Positions 35,930 through 49,035 of a DNA stretch of 64,000 bases are shown piece after piece. Under the pieces are notes generated by a model that saw only the letters and a list, made by a program, of their open reading frames with translations, was not told where the DNA came from and ran no database searches. A program made the translations under genes and the position numbers. How positions within the stretch are numbered: the stretch's first letter is position 1; each line of letters opens with the position of its first letter. Origin of the DNA: Trogon surrucura. Taxonomy: Eukaryota; Chordata; Aves; Trogoniformes; Trogonidae. The DNA is taken from positions 42,003,898-42,067,897 of the forward strand of contig CM036617.1 of the NCBI GenBank assembly GCA_020746105.1, given 5' to 3'.

Positions 35930-38900
35930 AATGTCTTCTCAGAACTCTGTTATATTCTGACATTGAATCAGTTTCAATTTGGGTTACTGTCATCACTTAT
36001 TTAAAGATAATAGATATTTCTAAAAACTAAACACACAAGATCTAGACCACCAATTTTAGATGCCATCACATAGGTTGCACAAAACTAGTGTTGAAGAAAG
36101 CAGGAGCGCAGGTAGATGGTCTAAACTGGGCTCCCCATAGCAGTGTATATACAAAGTCTAAAGTTCAGTGCATAGTTCTTTATTATAAGATGTAGGACCA
36201 CTGAACAGTGTTCACTGGTCTATGGAAGGCAGAGAGAGTCACATGAGCCCAAGCAAGAATAATATGAATGTTTCAAAGGCAATTCATGACTTGTTAAAGA
36301 CTACAGTACTTCCTTGGATTTTAGGTGTTTGATTCAAGGCTACACATAAGAACTTACATTCATACTGCTGAATTATAGACATTTAGCAGAAGGCACCCAC
36401 TGACATCATGTACTTTCTGTAAATGACAGGAGAAGGTAGGTATCCAGAAAGCAATTCGCATCCCTTGCCGTCACAGGTCAAACCCTGCCAGAAGCACTGA
36501 TCAGGTAAGTGAGACCTTGAAGACATTTGTTTGGCTTAAATTCATTAGATGATTCTGGTATAAACTGGAGAAACAAATCAAACATAAAAACTTATTATGA
36601 GGAGGACTACTTCAAAGCACTTCCATTGAGGTCTGGACTTTGTCTATTGCTGCACCAACGATTTAGCCATGTGTAGGGGGAAAAAATAGCAAAACACCAG
36701 AAACAAACACAGGTGATCTGTTAACTCTATTTCCTTGTGGCACAGCTGTGGAGTGAGACCAATGGGAAATAGAATGCCATCAATACCTTCTAAGAGGCTT
36801 TTAGGTATGGAGACCATCAAATAAGCTTGCCTGAAGAGATGAAATCAATGAGGCCATCTGCATCTCACCATTTAAGTTAGAAAAGCACTAAGGAGTGAAG
36901 ACAGTAGTGCCCAATATCCAATGTTCAATAATAATCCAAGAACAACCATAATAGTAATAATAATGTCCAAAAATACATCAAATATGGGAATCCAACATCC
37001 TGGGTCAGTTTGAGCCCATGGTGGAACTTCCGCTCCACCAGATGTGTTGAATGACAGCTAGAGAGTGTCAGCTTCATTGGGTCCATATTGCTGGTCACAG
37101 CTGAAATGGGGTGGCTGAGGTTTTGACTAGTGTGAGTGTAAAGGGTATAATTGTTAGAGTAGCAGTCGAAACAGAAATCGCTATCTATATCCTATATTCA
37201 CCTCACTGAATAATTTTTAGATTATATGCCTTGAGAAGTGCTTGTCTTTCTTGTGGCTACCCTTCCCTTAATTCTTCTGTCATACCTGATTCCGTATACT
37301 CGTAGGTGATTAGATGAATAGTCCTTACTCTTTCAGAAATATTTCTGTATTAATGAATGTCTTTTATGCAATTCCTAATGTATTAAAAGTTTAAACTCGG
37401 TCTATTGGTTTCAGGCTGAAACGGAACATTGGAAGACTCAGATCTCCCTAAAATACCGTAAATTCCAGGTCACGGAGTTGTTCAAGAAGGATAATGTTTT
37501 CCTTTCCTATGGCAGTTGGACTACTGAATTTCAGAAATACTAGTCAGCAGACAAGGAAGCAAGAAGGAACTTGACTTTCACATAAAATTAGAGGAATCAC
37601 TGGTTTCAGAAGAGGAATTCCTATTCTTTAATTGTGATTTGCCTGTTTCTTTAAAAAGAGCATTTATAAACGTCCAGCATAAATAAGACAGATGAACTAT
37701 GCAGCATGAACAATGACTCACATCTTTCTTTTTCAACCTGAAGGGAGTTGCTTAGAATTAGTATCCCTTATTTTCCCTTCTTCTGGTACTCTAAGTGTAT
37801 GTGTATTATTTTTTAACAAAATTTTGTCACAACTTCTGTGATTAAAATGAGGAAGTAGGGAAAAAAAAAGAAGTGAAATAACTTGATATTGGTGCCCTTC
37901 ACATATACTTTATTCTTCTATTAAGCACTAGAACTAAGAGAATATGTTTCAACAGTGAAAGCTTGAAGGTTAGTGATAGCTGTAAATGAATGAGAAGCAT
38001 TCTTTTCTTACCCTGACCATATCCTTAAATTTCAAAAGACATTTATAGATTATTTCAAATTTATTATGGTACTTTGTCTTTATTGTCATCAATTCACTAG
38101 TTCTTCCTACAGAATTTGGTGATTTCACCTATTAGTGTCCTGACAGACTTTCTGACTCTCTGAATTCTACTTAGAGTGTATTCTTAATTATCTACATATA
38201 TATAGTTGTTGTTTCTTTTGGTTACTGAGCATACTCCAAAGTGTGTTGAGCTTCACAGAACTTGTAATATAAAACTTTGCAGATGGAATTCACATTATAG
38301 ACACAAGTTTCTTAATATTGTATGATATATGCATACATTTCATAGACAGGAAGAAAGCTGCATGCAGAATTCTGATTAAAACATTTAAATCATTTTCTCT
38401 GCCTCTCCTGATAACTAGCTTTGCAATTTAGTGTCTGTCTTGGTTATGTTCCCAGCAGGTTATTAACAATTAATTAGCAATACATCTCAAATGCTCTCTG
38501 TGCTAGTGTACTAATTGCATGGCACCAAAATGGGACTCCACTTGGTAAATAAATCGCAGCCATAATCATTTGTTCCAAGTGAGACATATACAGAGTTTAT
38601 GTATATTTTTCATGTTATATTCCAGCCCTTACTCAGAGTTACAGCCAGGAGGCATAAAGACTATTTATGAGCTTTGAGAGAATCTATTCAACTGTTACAC
38701 AACAGATAAAAAATAGAATAATCTTGCTTATGTCATATCCCTCTCTTATCATTCCTCTCAAGGTTTTACCCCCCTTTCATTCTCACTCTGTGCCAGGAAT
38801 CTTGTTCTCTACATTAACAAAGAAACTAGGAAGAGTAATCTCCCAAACCACCACTGGATGATTAAAATAAAGAAACAAAACTCTAGATTTTGAGAATACT

Positions 38901-39718
38901 CAAAAGGAAAAGACAGTAAAAATAAAATAAATATTTTTTAATTAGTTGTTCCATATACAAAGCAGGTATACAGAAGTGTTCAACAATAAAAATTACACTG
39001 CAACCCCCCTCCACGCTCCCCTCCCAAAAAAGAGACACTGTATTACAGTATCAGGATGGCAATAGCACAAGAGAATATTTTTTTTCCTGTGAAATTGGAA
39101 ATCATCACTGGTTCTTTTACATTTTAAAAGTTGTATAAAACCATTTAATCTTCCACTAGACCAATTTGTATCTCCTTAGGAACAAGAATGGTAGAAAGAG
39201 ATGCAAAGGGTGTGCAAAATTAGATATACACAACTGATAATTAAATTGAAAGCTACATTCATTCAGTTGCCTCAGGATTTATATAAAAGCTGATAAGTTT
39301 GTCTCTATCTAGCTGGAAAACTACTTCTTAATCACTTGGGATAGAATATAAAGAGATCATAATATAGAGAGGAAATAGGCAAATATTACTCACAGATCAG
39401 GACTACTTCTGAGTTTGTTTTTGCTAAATTACAATGCAGACCACAGGATTTTGCAAAAGAAAAAAGGAACAGTCCCACCTTTATCAACCTATAAGTAGAG
39501 GAAACTTTGAATATTTTCTGATTAAATAAACCCAAAAATCCCACAACAAAGCAACTCTCCCTCCAAAAAACTAAACAAACTTTGTATAATATAAAAAGTA
39601 AACAATTTTTCTGTTTGAAGAAAGAATTATGTTCTCAGGTTTGGTCTGAGAAAATAATACAAACTACAAGAAAATTAACTTTGGTACATTTCTAATGTCT
39701 TAGGTGACTTGAATTTCT

Positions 39719-40734
39719 GTGGTGGATTAATCCTGGCTAGATGCCACATGCTCATCTAGATGCTTTCTCACTCTACCTCACAAGAAAAACAGGGGAAGAA
39801 AATAAGATTAAAAGCTTGTGAGTTGAGATAAGGGGAGGGAGATCACTCAGTTAACATCATGGACAAAAGACACAACTTGGGTAAGATTAATTTAATTTAT
39901 TGCCAATTACTAACAGAATAGGATAGTGAGAAATAAAAATAAACCCCCATAATCTAAAAACCCTGTTGCCTCCACCCCCTCTTTCTTCTCAGGTTCAACT
40001 TCACTCATGACTCTTCTACCACTTCCCCTAGAGCAGCACAGGGGGGTGGGGAATGGAGGGGTTTAAATTAGAGCATAACACTTCGTCTCCATCACTCCTT
40101 CTTTCTCATGTTGTTACTTTGCTCCTGTGTGATCCTTCTGTTGGGATGTAATTCTTCAAGAACTGCTCCATCATTGTTTTTTTTCCATGGGGTACATTCC
40201 CTAAAGAACAGACTTCTCCAGTGTGGATACTCCATGGGTCCGCAGGTCCTACCAGAAATCTGCACCAGCACAGGCTTCCCATGAGGTCAAAGCATCCTTT
40301 AGGCATCCACCTTCTTCAGTGTGAGGTCCTTTACGGGTTGCAGGCAAATATCTGCTCCACCATTAACCTCCATGGGTAGCAAGGTGGATATCTGTGTCAC
40401 TATGGTTTTCACCACCAGCTACAAGGGAATCTCTGCTTAGGTGCCTGGAGCACCTTCTCTCTCTCCTTCATCTTCTCTTTGGTGTCTGCAGTGCTATTTC
40501 TCTCACATTTTCTCACTCCAGAATTTTTTTTTTAAATCTGTTCATAAATATGTTATCAGAAAGGCACTGCCAGTGTCACAGATTGGTTCAGCTTTCACCA
40601 GCAAAGGGCTCACCTTGAAACCGACTGGAAATGTCTCTGCGTGGCGGTAGATCCTGATCTTTTCTCGCATCAGCCACCTTGCACTCACCAGCCTTGCCAT
40701 ATAAACCCACCCCAGCCTTGCCATATAAACCTCA
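39719..40734 (-). mobile_element. ~1-kb solo LTR, avian ERV type
   Basis: The plus strand begins TGTGGTGGATTAATCCTGGC and ends CCATATAAACCTCA, so on the minus strand the LTR runs from 40734 to 39719. Landmarks match a common avian ERV LTR as I remember it: gtgagttgagataagg...gagatcactcag, attaatttaatttattgccaat, repeated 'ctgctccaNNgtgg...ccatggg' modules, and 'ggtgtctgcag..tatttctctcacattttctcactcc'. On the minus strand AATAAA lies near 39895-39900. A 22-bp duplication lies at its promoter-side end. No viral genes adjoin it and no target duplication was clear, suggesting age. Confidence 0.75.
40689..40733 (-). repeat. 22-bp tandem duplication at the LTR end
   Basis: CCAGCCTTGCCATATAAACC occurs twice, at about 40689-40709 and 40712-40732. 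It duplicates the TATA-like tttatatgg on the minus strand at the 5' end of the LTR. Confidence 0.85.
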
Positions 40735-40924
40735 AAACAATCTCACTAATTATATTTATACTATCTTGTTTTGTGACCAGCTCTGCAGTGTAATTATGGT
40801 GATCTGGGTAACAGAACACCCTCTCTTCGTTGCACACCAGCTGGTCCTTGCTACAAAATGTTCTTGCTCTGTAAAGCTTCTAATAAGAAACAACAGGATT
40901 GTACCAAGAAGAGTAAATGAGTAT
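40735..40924. other. Spacer between the LTR and the CR1
   Basis: About 190 bp with no motif I recognise. An 82-codon plus frame spans it but runs out of the LTR and ends just before the CR1; I take it as chance. Confidence 0.5.
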
Positions 40925-43847
40925 TAGATGTCAAGCTTGGAAGGGGTGGCCTCCTATGCCCCTAGGGTGAGATCAGTGTGCTCAGCTTGCTCCCTGAAAT
41001 GCTTATACACCAATGCACGCAGCATGGGGAATAAGCAGGAGGAGCTAGAAACCTGGGTTCGGGCAGGAGACTGTGATCTGGTGGAAATTACAGAGACATG
41101 GTGGGACAGCTCACATGACTGGAATGTGGTCATGGGTGGCTATGTCCTTTTCAGGAAAGACAGGCCAGCCAGGCGAGGTGGTGGAGTCGCTCTTTACGTG
41201 AAGGAGCAACTACAAAGTCTTGAATACCATCCAGGCATGGATGAGGAGCAAGTTGAGAGTGTATGGATTAGAATTAAGGGGCAGGCTGGTAGGAGAGATA
41301 CTGTTGTGGGTGTCTATTACAGGCCACCAGATCAGGGTGAGGAAGTTGATGAGGCCTTCTACAGGCAGCTGAGAGCGGTCTCACAATCACAGGCCCTGGT
41401 TGTCGTGGGGGATTTTAACTTCCCTGATGTTTGCTGGAAGGACAACCCAGCCAGCCAGCCACAGTCCAGGAGGTTCCTCCAGTGCATCGATGATAATTTT
41501 CTGATGCAAATGGTGGAGGAGCCAACTAGGAGAGGAGCACTGCTGGACCTCATCCTCGCTAACAAGGAGGATCTGGTTGAAGCAGTAAAGGTTGAGGGCT
41601 GCCTTGGCTGCAGTGACCATGAAATGGTGGAGTTCAGGATCTCCTGTAGCAGAAACAAAATAGCAAGCAGAATTGTAACCCTGGACTTTGCCAAGGCAAA
41701 CTTTGGATTTTTCAAGCAATTACTCGAGAAAATCCCATGGGCAAGGCTGTTTGAAGGTAAAGGGGCCCAAGATAGTTGGTTAGCGTTCAGGGACTGTTTC
41801 TACCGTGCTCAAGATCAGAGCATCCCGACACGTAGGAAGTCAAGGAAGGGAGCCAGGAGACCTGTGTGGCTAAACAGGGATCTGCTGGGTAAGCTCAAGG
41901 GCAAGAGGAGAATTTACAGATCTTGGAAGGCAGGGCTGGCCACTTGGGAAGAATATAAGGCTGTTGTCCGAGGATGTCGGGAGGCAACTAGGAAAGCAAA
42001 GGCCTCCCTAGAATTGAACCTGGCGAGAGGGGTCAAGGACAACAGGAAGAACTTTTTCAAATACGTGGCAGATGAAACTAACACCAGAGGTAATGTAGGC
42101 CCACTGATGAATGAGGTGGGTGCCTTGGTGACAGAAGATACAGAGAAGATACTAAATGCCTTCTTTGTCTTTGTCTACCCTGTCAGAGGCTGTCCTGAGG
42201 AACCCTGCTCCCCTGAGGCCCCAGAGGAAGTCAGGGCAGTGGAGGAGTTTGCTTTAGTCGATGAGGACTGGGTTAGGGACCAATTAAGCAATCTGGACAT
42301 TCATAAATCTATGGGTCCAGATGGGATGCATCCACGGGTGCTGAGGGAGCTGGCTGATGTCATTGCTAGACCACTCTCCATCATCTTTGCCAAGTCTTGG
42401 GAGACGGGAGAGGTGCCTGAGGACTGGAGGGAAGCAAATGTCACTCCAGTCTTCAAAAAGGGCAAGAAGGAGGACCCGGGAAACTATAGACCTGTCAACC
42501 TCACCTCCATCCCTGGGAAAGTGATGGAACGACTTATCCTTGGTGCCATCTCAAGGCATATCAGGGATAAGAGGGTCATTAGAGACAGTCAACATGGCTT
42601 CACCAAAGGGAAGTCGTGCTTGACTAACCTCATAGCCTTTCACGAGGATATAACAAGGTGGATAGATGATGGCCGAGCGGTGGATGTGGTCTACCTTGAC
42701 TTCAGTAAAGCATTTGACACAGTCTCCCACAGCATCCTTGCTGCTAAACTGAGGAAGTGTGGTCTAGACTCTCGGGTAGTGAGGTGGACTGTGAGCTGGC
42801 TAAGGGGAAGAAGCCAAAGAGTCGTGGTCAATAGGGTAGAGTCTGGTTGGAGGCCTGTATCCAGTGGAGTGCCTCAAGGGCCGGTACTGGGACCAGTATT
42901 ATTCAATATATTCATCAATGACTTGGATGAGGGACTAGAGAGTACTATCAGCAAGTTTGCTGATGACACCAAGCTGGGAGGAGTGGCTGACACGCCAGAA
43001 GGCTGTACTGCCATCCAGCGAGACCTGGACAGGCTGGAGAGTTGGGCAAGGAAAAATTTAATGAAATGTAACAAGGGTAAATGTAGGGTCTTGCATCTGG
43101 GTAGGAACAACCCCGGGTTCCAGTATAAGTTGGGGAATGACTTATTAGAGAGCAGTGTAGGGGAAAGGGACCTGGGAGTCTTGGTGGACAGCAGGATGAC
43201 CATGAGCCAGCACTGTGCCCTTGTGGCCAGGAAGGCCAATGGCATCCTGGGGTGTATTAGAAGGGGGGTGGTTAGTAGGTCGAGAGAGGTTCTCCTTCCC
43301 CTCTACTCTGCCCTGGTGAGACCCCGTCTGGAATATTGTGTCCAGTTCTGGGCCCCTCAGTTCAAGAAAGACAGGGAAGTGCTGGAGAGAGTCCAGCACA
43401 GGGCAACTAGGATGATGAAGGGAGTGGAGCATCTCCCTTATGAGGAAAGGCTGTGGGAGCTGGGGCTCTTTAGTTTGGAGAAGAGGAGACTGAGGGGAGA
43501 CCTCATTAATGTTTACAAATATATCAAGGGTGAGTGTCACGAGGATGGAGCCAGGCTCTTCTCGGTGACAACCACTGATAGGACAAGGGGTAATGGGCTG
43601 AAACTGGAACATAAGAGGTTCCGCTTAAACTCGAGAAGAAACTTCTTCTCAGTGAGGGTGACGGAACACTGGAACAGGCTGCCCAGGGAGGTTGTGGAGT
43701 TTCCTTCTCTGGAGACATTCAAGAACTGCCTGGACACATTCCTATGTAGTATAATCTAGGCATTCCTGCTCTGGCAGGGGGATTGGACTTGATGATCTTT
43801 CGAGGTCCCTTCCAATCCCTGACATTCTATGATTCTGTGATTCTGTA
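40925..43847 (+). mobile_element. Young-looking CR1 LINE with intact ORF2
   Basis: A 2.9-kb CR1 copy starts at the beginning of ORF2 and ends with the octamers attctatgattctgtgattctgta at 43824-43847. ORF1 and the GC-rich leader are absent, so the copy is 5'-truncated and has no promoter of its own. The 3'UTR is only about 85 bp (ctctggcagggggattggac... to the octamers). Its tail resembles those at 55000-55080 and 29619-29672, so these belong to related subfamilies. The uninterrupted 943-codon frame argues for a fairly recent insertion. Confidence 0.95.
40928..43759 (+). CDS. CR1 ORF2 protein: AP endonuclease + reverse transcriptase (intact frame)
   Basis: This 943-residue frame encodes the LINE enzyme that nicks DNA and copies element RNA onto the target. 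Residues ~23-235 form an APE-like endonuclease: TNARSMGN (N29), ITETWWD (E56), VVGDFNFPD (D162, N164) and CSDHEMVEF (D230, H231). Residues ~450-760 form the reverse transcriptase: [14 protein letters not shown] (519-522), [11 protein letters not shown] (555 on), motif [12 protein letters not shown] (D591), GVPQG (647-651) and motif C FADD (677-680). The C-terminal segment has [20 protein letters not shown] and [13 protein letters not shown] directly precedes the ATG, so the start may be fixed by the truncation point rather than be the family's own start. Against relatives, a few residues seem missing near [11 protein letters not shown]. The motifs support catalytic potential; expression is unknown. 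Confidence 0.93.
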   Translation: MSSLEGVASYAPRVRSVCSACSLKCLYTNARSMGNKQEELETWVRAGDCDLVEITETWWDSSHDWNVVMGGYVLFRKDRPARRGGGVALYVKEQLQSLEYHPGMDEEQVESVWIRIKGQAGRRDTVVGVYYRPPDQGEEVDEAFYRQLRAVSQSQALVVVGDFNFPDVCWKDNPASQPQSRRFLQCIDDNFLMQMVEEPTRRGALLDLILANKEDLVEAVKVEGCLGCSDHEMVEFRISCSRNKIASRIVTLDFAKANFGFFKQLLEKIPWARLFEGKGAQDSWLAFRDCFYRAQDQSIPTRRKSRKGARRPVWLNRDLLGKLKGKRRIYRSWKAGLATWEEYKAVVRGCREATRKAKASLELNLARGVKDNRKNFFKYVADETNTRGNVGPLMNEVGALVTEDTEKILNAFFVFVYPVRGCPEEPCSPEAPEEVRAVEEFALVDEDWVRDQLSNLDIHKSMGPDGMHPRVLRELADVIARPLSIIFAKSWETGEVPEDWREANVTPVFKKGKKEDPGNYRPVNLTSIPGKVMERLILGAISRHIRDKRVIRDSQHGFTKGKSCLTNLIAFHEDITRWIDDGRAVDVVYLDFSKAFDTVSHSILAAKLRKCGLDSRVVRWTVSWLRGRSQRVVVNRVESGWRPVSSGVPQGPVLGPVLFNIFINDLDEGLESTISKFADDTKLGGVADTPEGCTAIQRDLDRLESWARKNLMKCNKGKCRVLHLGRNNPGFQYKLGNDLLESSVGERDLGVLVDSRMTMSQHCALVARKANGILGCIRRGVVSRSREVLLPLYSALVRPRLEYCVQFWAPQFKKDREVLERVQHRATRMMKGVEHLPYEERLWELGLFSLEKRRLRGDLINVYKYIKGECHEDGARLFSVTTTDRTRGNGLKLEHKRFRLNSRRNFFSVRVTEHWNRLPREVVEFPSLETFKNCLDTFLCSII

Positions 43848-46800
43848 AATATTAGAATCATTAGCAAAAGCTGAAAATAGTCATAGAAACAGATGTTACA
43901 TGTGACAGCAATGAAGGGACCATGTAAGTGGAGAAAGGAGGTTGAAGTAGTTATTTAGCTAATCCATCACAAAGAAATTTTAATTTATATTGATCTTTCT
44001 GGATGTCCTTTTCTTCCACTGCACTTATTCTCAGCTACTGGAATTTCTGTTCTGTTCATCTATTTTCTTAACAGGAGCCTTTCTGCATCTCAACCCTTGG
44101 TAGGCATCATTACTTCTAGTAGCAGACACTGTCTGCAAAAACATGTTAACTTCAGGAAATACAGTCTCTTAGAAGACTTAGTTGAAAAGTAAAATCACTG
44201 AACAGAATTGATTCTGTTTAGTTAAAACCAGGACAGTTTGAAACAAAGAATGAAATAAAAATTATCTTTTAGTTGTGCATACTTTTGAGGGTTTTTTTTT
44301 TCATGAAGACACTTGTATGACATTTGGAAAACCATCACCTATACTGTTTTCCCTTCAGTCTGCTGTCTTTTATAGAAAAAAAAAAAATAGCATGGATCTG
44401 GAAAGCTAGTTGAAGGAATAGAAAATTCAGAAATAACAATTGGGGCGTTTGCAGTGGTGTATACTAAAAAGAACCTACAAACGGTGACAGGTATCATGTT
44501 AGTATATAAAGTACAATTTTAGGGTTTGGGGAAGGTATATTGTATTAGATTCGCTTCATGTCATAATATACATGAGAAGGCTGAGAAGAAACAATCCATG
44601 ATCCAAGAAAGAAGATGTCATTTTAGTACTGTAATTTTGATACATTAAAAATATTGAGAAGAAAACAAATGGTAATTTCAAGAAAGGAAATTAAACAAAT
44701 GAACATGACTGAAAAATACATACCTACCCTCAGCAGTGAAGTTGAATAGAATATGGTGTGGTGAACTTTATATCATGAAACAATTCCTACATTCCTTTGA
44801 TAAAAAAAAATTACACTGTAAGAAAGAGAAAAACACTTTGAACATAGTTTTGGGGGTTGTATATCATTTCAGATACATCAAAGGAATATGTAAATACACA
44901 GGTAAGGGAAGTACAACATGGGAAACTAACAGAACAGCTTTAAGAAGTTTTAGGCTTTTGCCACACAGTTTGGAATTCTGTGAAATTACCTCTAATCATT
45001 CAAATGCATAAAACCAAGTACTATAAGCATTATACATTAGAAAAATGTAATGGCAGCTACATGAAAATTGCAAATTTGAAGAGGCTGAAAATATGAAAGC
45101 TGAGAAATGTGATCCTGCAAATGTCCAAGTAACAGCTAATAGTCTATTAAATAGGCTTGTGTGTGTCCAAGAGAAAGTAAATTGTTTGCATTTTAAAATA
45201 GTTAAATAAATGAGATGACAGATGTCTGCTACTCCAAAGATTAACAGGAAGAAAAAGCAAACAGGAATGCTAAGAATTTTAACCATTTGCCTAATATAGG
45301 GAAATCAACCTGCATAGTTGCAAAAATTCCAGATTTTTGTAGGTTCATATGAACAAGAGGGCAGTGCAGACTGATTCTCTTCAACAAGTGTTTGATACGT
45401 TTTATTTTTTTTAACGGATTACTTTTCCAGTCATTTACTTTTGTCTTATAAAATAATCACAAGTTGGTATTGCAGTTTTATTGCAGAAAAATACTTTTTT
45501 CAGAGAAACAGTATTTGATCTAAAATTATTCAGACTGGATGATATACCTATTGACAAATAAAATCTGTGGTTAAGGACATTTGAATACTAGAAATATTTC
45601 ATGGCCGCTGCTTACACATTCTTAATTATATCACCAACAGTTTTGTCCCATAGTGTAGCCATTTCAATTTTTCTGTAGCTTTCAACAGTGTAAGTGATGA
45701 ACCTGGGGACCATAATGGTTATACATTTGCTGAATGTTTTCTCTTTATAATGTTGAGTCACTAATCTCTACTTCCAAATACTGTACTCAGCCCTATGTAA
45801 AAAAGCAGTGTAAACGGGTTTCATGCAACGATATAACCATAGATTAGGGGGGAAAAAAAATAAAAGAAAGGGATATAAAAATGTAACTTGGAAAAAAGTA
45901 GTCAGTCACCAGTCAGGAATACTGTTAACTAGCTTTTAAGGTCACAAACGGGCTATTTATAGAAACTCAGTTCCTTTCTTATTTTCAGATAAAGTAAACT
46001 GTAACACACTCTCTAAGAAACGAAGACTACTCTTTTTTAAAAAAAGATACTCTAAACATAGCTTAAAAACTCCAGTGTAATTTTATCTATTTATGTCCTC
46101 TGTGAAAGACAGAAAAAGAGAGATACCTAGTCTTGGTGATCAGTCAGTAATTTATGACAAATTTAAAGGTTATTCATCTGCATCACAAAAAATAATCCTC
46201 AGTTTAGTTTTTTATGTTCAGATAGAGAGTTATAAAAAGATTTCAAACCAGTTAAATAATTAACAAAGAACGAATATCAATATATGCTGTTTATGGACTA
46301 ACTTCTAAATTTCCAGTATTTATTGAGAAAAAATATTATTACATGAAAGCAAAGATGAAAAAAAGTTTCAGAATGCCCGCATAAGGGTTATGAGGACAAA
46401 TCTTTGAAGATTTGCTTGAACAAGTAGAGGAAACCGTTTCAAGTACAAAATGAAATGTAATACTTTTGGTTGATAAGGTTAAAAGAGAAGAACAATTGCT
46501 ATTTATTGTTTAATGATAAGGTTGCCAGAAGGCCCATCAAGGAAGGAAACTCTCAAAAGTTAACAAGCAGGGAAAAACGTTAGTGATATTTGGATACACA
46601 TGATGTGAACCCTCAGGAAGCACTGGACAACCTACGGATCTGTAAAAATATAACAAAAACCCAACAGAATATCACCCAAACAAACAGAATTCAGAAAACA
46701 GGCAAGGAAGGACATATTAGTACATTTTAACTTTTTTATAGTTATCTAAGAAAACCTAGAAAATTATTGTCTCAAAGGAAGCATTGCTTATTTTGACCAT

Positions 46801-49035
46801 TTATTGAACATTTCTAAAATGACTTCTTTTTTTTTTTTTCCCCAGTTACCACCTGTTTTTCTGAATAGAGAATTTGTAGATCATAACAAAGAGAAAGAGA
46901 TCCTAGGATATCCTGGAGTCATTAGGCAACCGTCTTACTTTCTAACTAGGTAAGGTAACAGTAAACACCTGCAAACTGACCATTATGTAACCCAATGTTG
47001 ATAACAGAATAAATAACAGTCACATCCTGACACAGATGAGGCTGTGTTACCATTTAGGCGGTTAGGCCTGAGCTTAATTTTAACACTGATATCTTTACTG
47101 AATACAACAGAAGCAAATAATGAAAAATAAATCCCTGGAATATATCCTGTCTCCAGCAAACTTTTTCCACAGAAAGCTTTCTGGACATTGTTAAACAAGT
47201 CCTGGTTTCTCTTTATTGGAAAACATGCATGATAAATACGTTTTTTTAGTTTTGCTTTGCTTTGATACACTTGAAGATGCTTTCAGATACAAAAAAAAAG
47301 TATTATTGTGGAAAGAAATGGTAGCTTTCTTTCAAAAAGAATATTATTTTACCATCTTGTTTGACTTTATTGATCGTTTGAAAAGATAAAGTTAAAAATG
47401 TTAACTATTTGATAAGAAATAGCATGTGAAGCATCTGAAAAATGAAAAATTAATTTCATAAAAAAGAATAGAATTTGGATACAATGAGTTAGGTTATAAA
47501 CTTTAAACTTACACTAGATTAGTAGATTAGATTGTGCTTTTTATATTTAAGATGTGGTTTAGTAATCTCTTTATGTGATGGAACCCAATTAAACACTGAC
47601 ACTATCAGTTTCACAAAGAAGTGCTTAGAAATGAAATTTCTGAACATTATTCATAAATTCTGAAGATGAATGTAATAAAGAACCAACTACTCCCTAGGAG
47701 AAAAAAAAAGTTTAAAAATTATTTTCATTTATTACTATTCTCTCATACATTTTTTAAATAAGTAAAATTTGAAAAGTGTAAAAATGTTATAGTAGTCTCA
47801 GGACTGTGAAATACATTAACTTCATGCATGTCTCAAAGTTCATATATATTTTTACTGTTACAAAAAGATGACTGTATTTTACAAAATTTGATGGTTTTTT
47901 TATTTGGGTTTGAGTTTTGTTTGGTTTTTTGTTATTAAAGTATGTTCCACCTTTGGAAGTTAACAAGCGTCTTGGAAATCATCAAGCCAGTCATTCAACA
48001 GATTATTTTATGCGTACCTTGTCAGTGTTCTCTGTACAAATAAAACTTCTTAATTGTTACAAGACTTCTGAGAATACAATTCACACTTTCATTTTCACTT
48101 GGTCTCATAAGAAGGTCCATAGAAGTTCAATTTCAAAGCAATCTGAACAGGTTTATGAGGTAAAATCCTAGCTCCACTGACTTCAAAGAGGACAGAATTT
48201 AGTCTTTAGGCTTCTCATCATTTTACATCGTCCAGCATTTTTTCTCTATTGACAGTTACACAGCACATTCACCATTTATCCCACACAGTACCCTTAAAGA
48301 AAGCTAACATTTTCAGGGTAACTTGTAGCTGTTTTGCCAAATTTCTATAGAAAGTGACCATATAAAAAATCTTTCCTGCCAACTTTTTCCCAGAGTCAAC
48401 ATTCTGCTGTAGCTTCCAAAGCAGCCATGGATTAGTAATAGTCCTTCTCTGTAGCTCATCCTGTTTTCTCCATCTTTCAAAAATCTTCTTTTATTTCATT
48501 TATTAGATATATGTTTCATGAATTGTTCACAATACTGTAATCAGTCATTCAGGTAATTTCACTTAATGAAATTATTAAAGAAATATCAAAAAAGTGTGCA
48601 CTAATTAAGTTTCTGAAACTCCAGGATGTACACATTGTTTGAATGGAATGACCTTTTTATCTATAAGACAATTTGACATCATGCTGGAAACCATTGTACT
48701 GTTACATTTGCTTTTTTTTTTTTTTTTCCTTATGTAGTAACAAAAGCTTACATAGTTTTAGTTTTTTTTTCTTACTATTGGAAAACTCCCAATTTTCCTC
48801 AATCACTGCTATATATTAATGACATCATGACAGAATACAGTGGATGTAATTCTAGACTTTCAATATTATACCTAGCTTTACATACAGTAAATAAGTTTAG
48901 TTTTTGATTTAGTAGGATTTCCATTATGTCTGGCAGAGAAATTAGAAAATATTGAATGGTATTAACAACACATATTATCATTTTCCCCAAAACTGCGTTA
49001 ATAGAAATGGAGGGACTGTTGTAATAATTATAGAT
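43848..49035. other. 5.2 kb of AT-rich non-coding DNA
   Basis: No gene, LTR or CR1 was recognised. A/T runs occur near 44290, 44376, 46828 and 48713. Open frames up to 96 codons (for example 44996-45286 -) have no motif. Confidence 0.55.

Larger units (their letters stand above)
30271..39718. other. 9.4-kb AT-rich desert, simple repeats only
   Basis: No gene, LTR or CR1 was recognised. It contains simple repeats (TAG-like about 31018-31075, TA 31743-31770, poly-A 32201-32230, a T/A tract near 33787-33815) and a small duplication at 35888-35929. It also holds an unexplained compositional patch near 36900-37150. Open frames up to 96 codons are chance, some driven by the simple repeats. Confidence 0.55.

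Noticed and set aside
41359..41719. Two minus-strand frames of 110-118 codons opposite CR1 ORF2
   Set aside because: They are antisense shadows of the intact ORF2 coding sequence.
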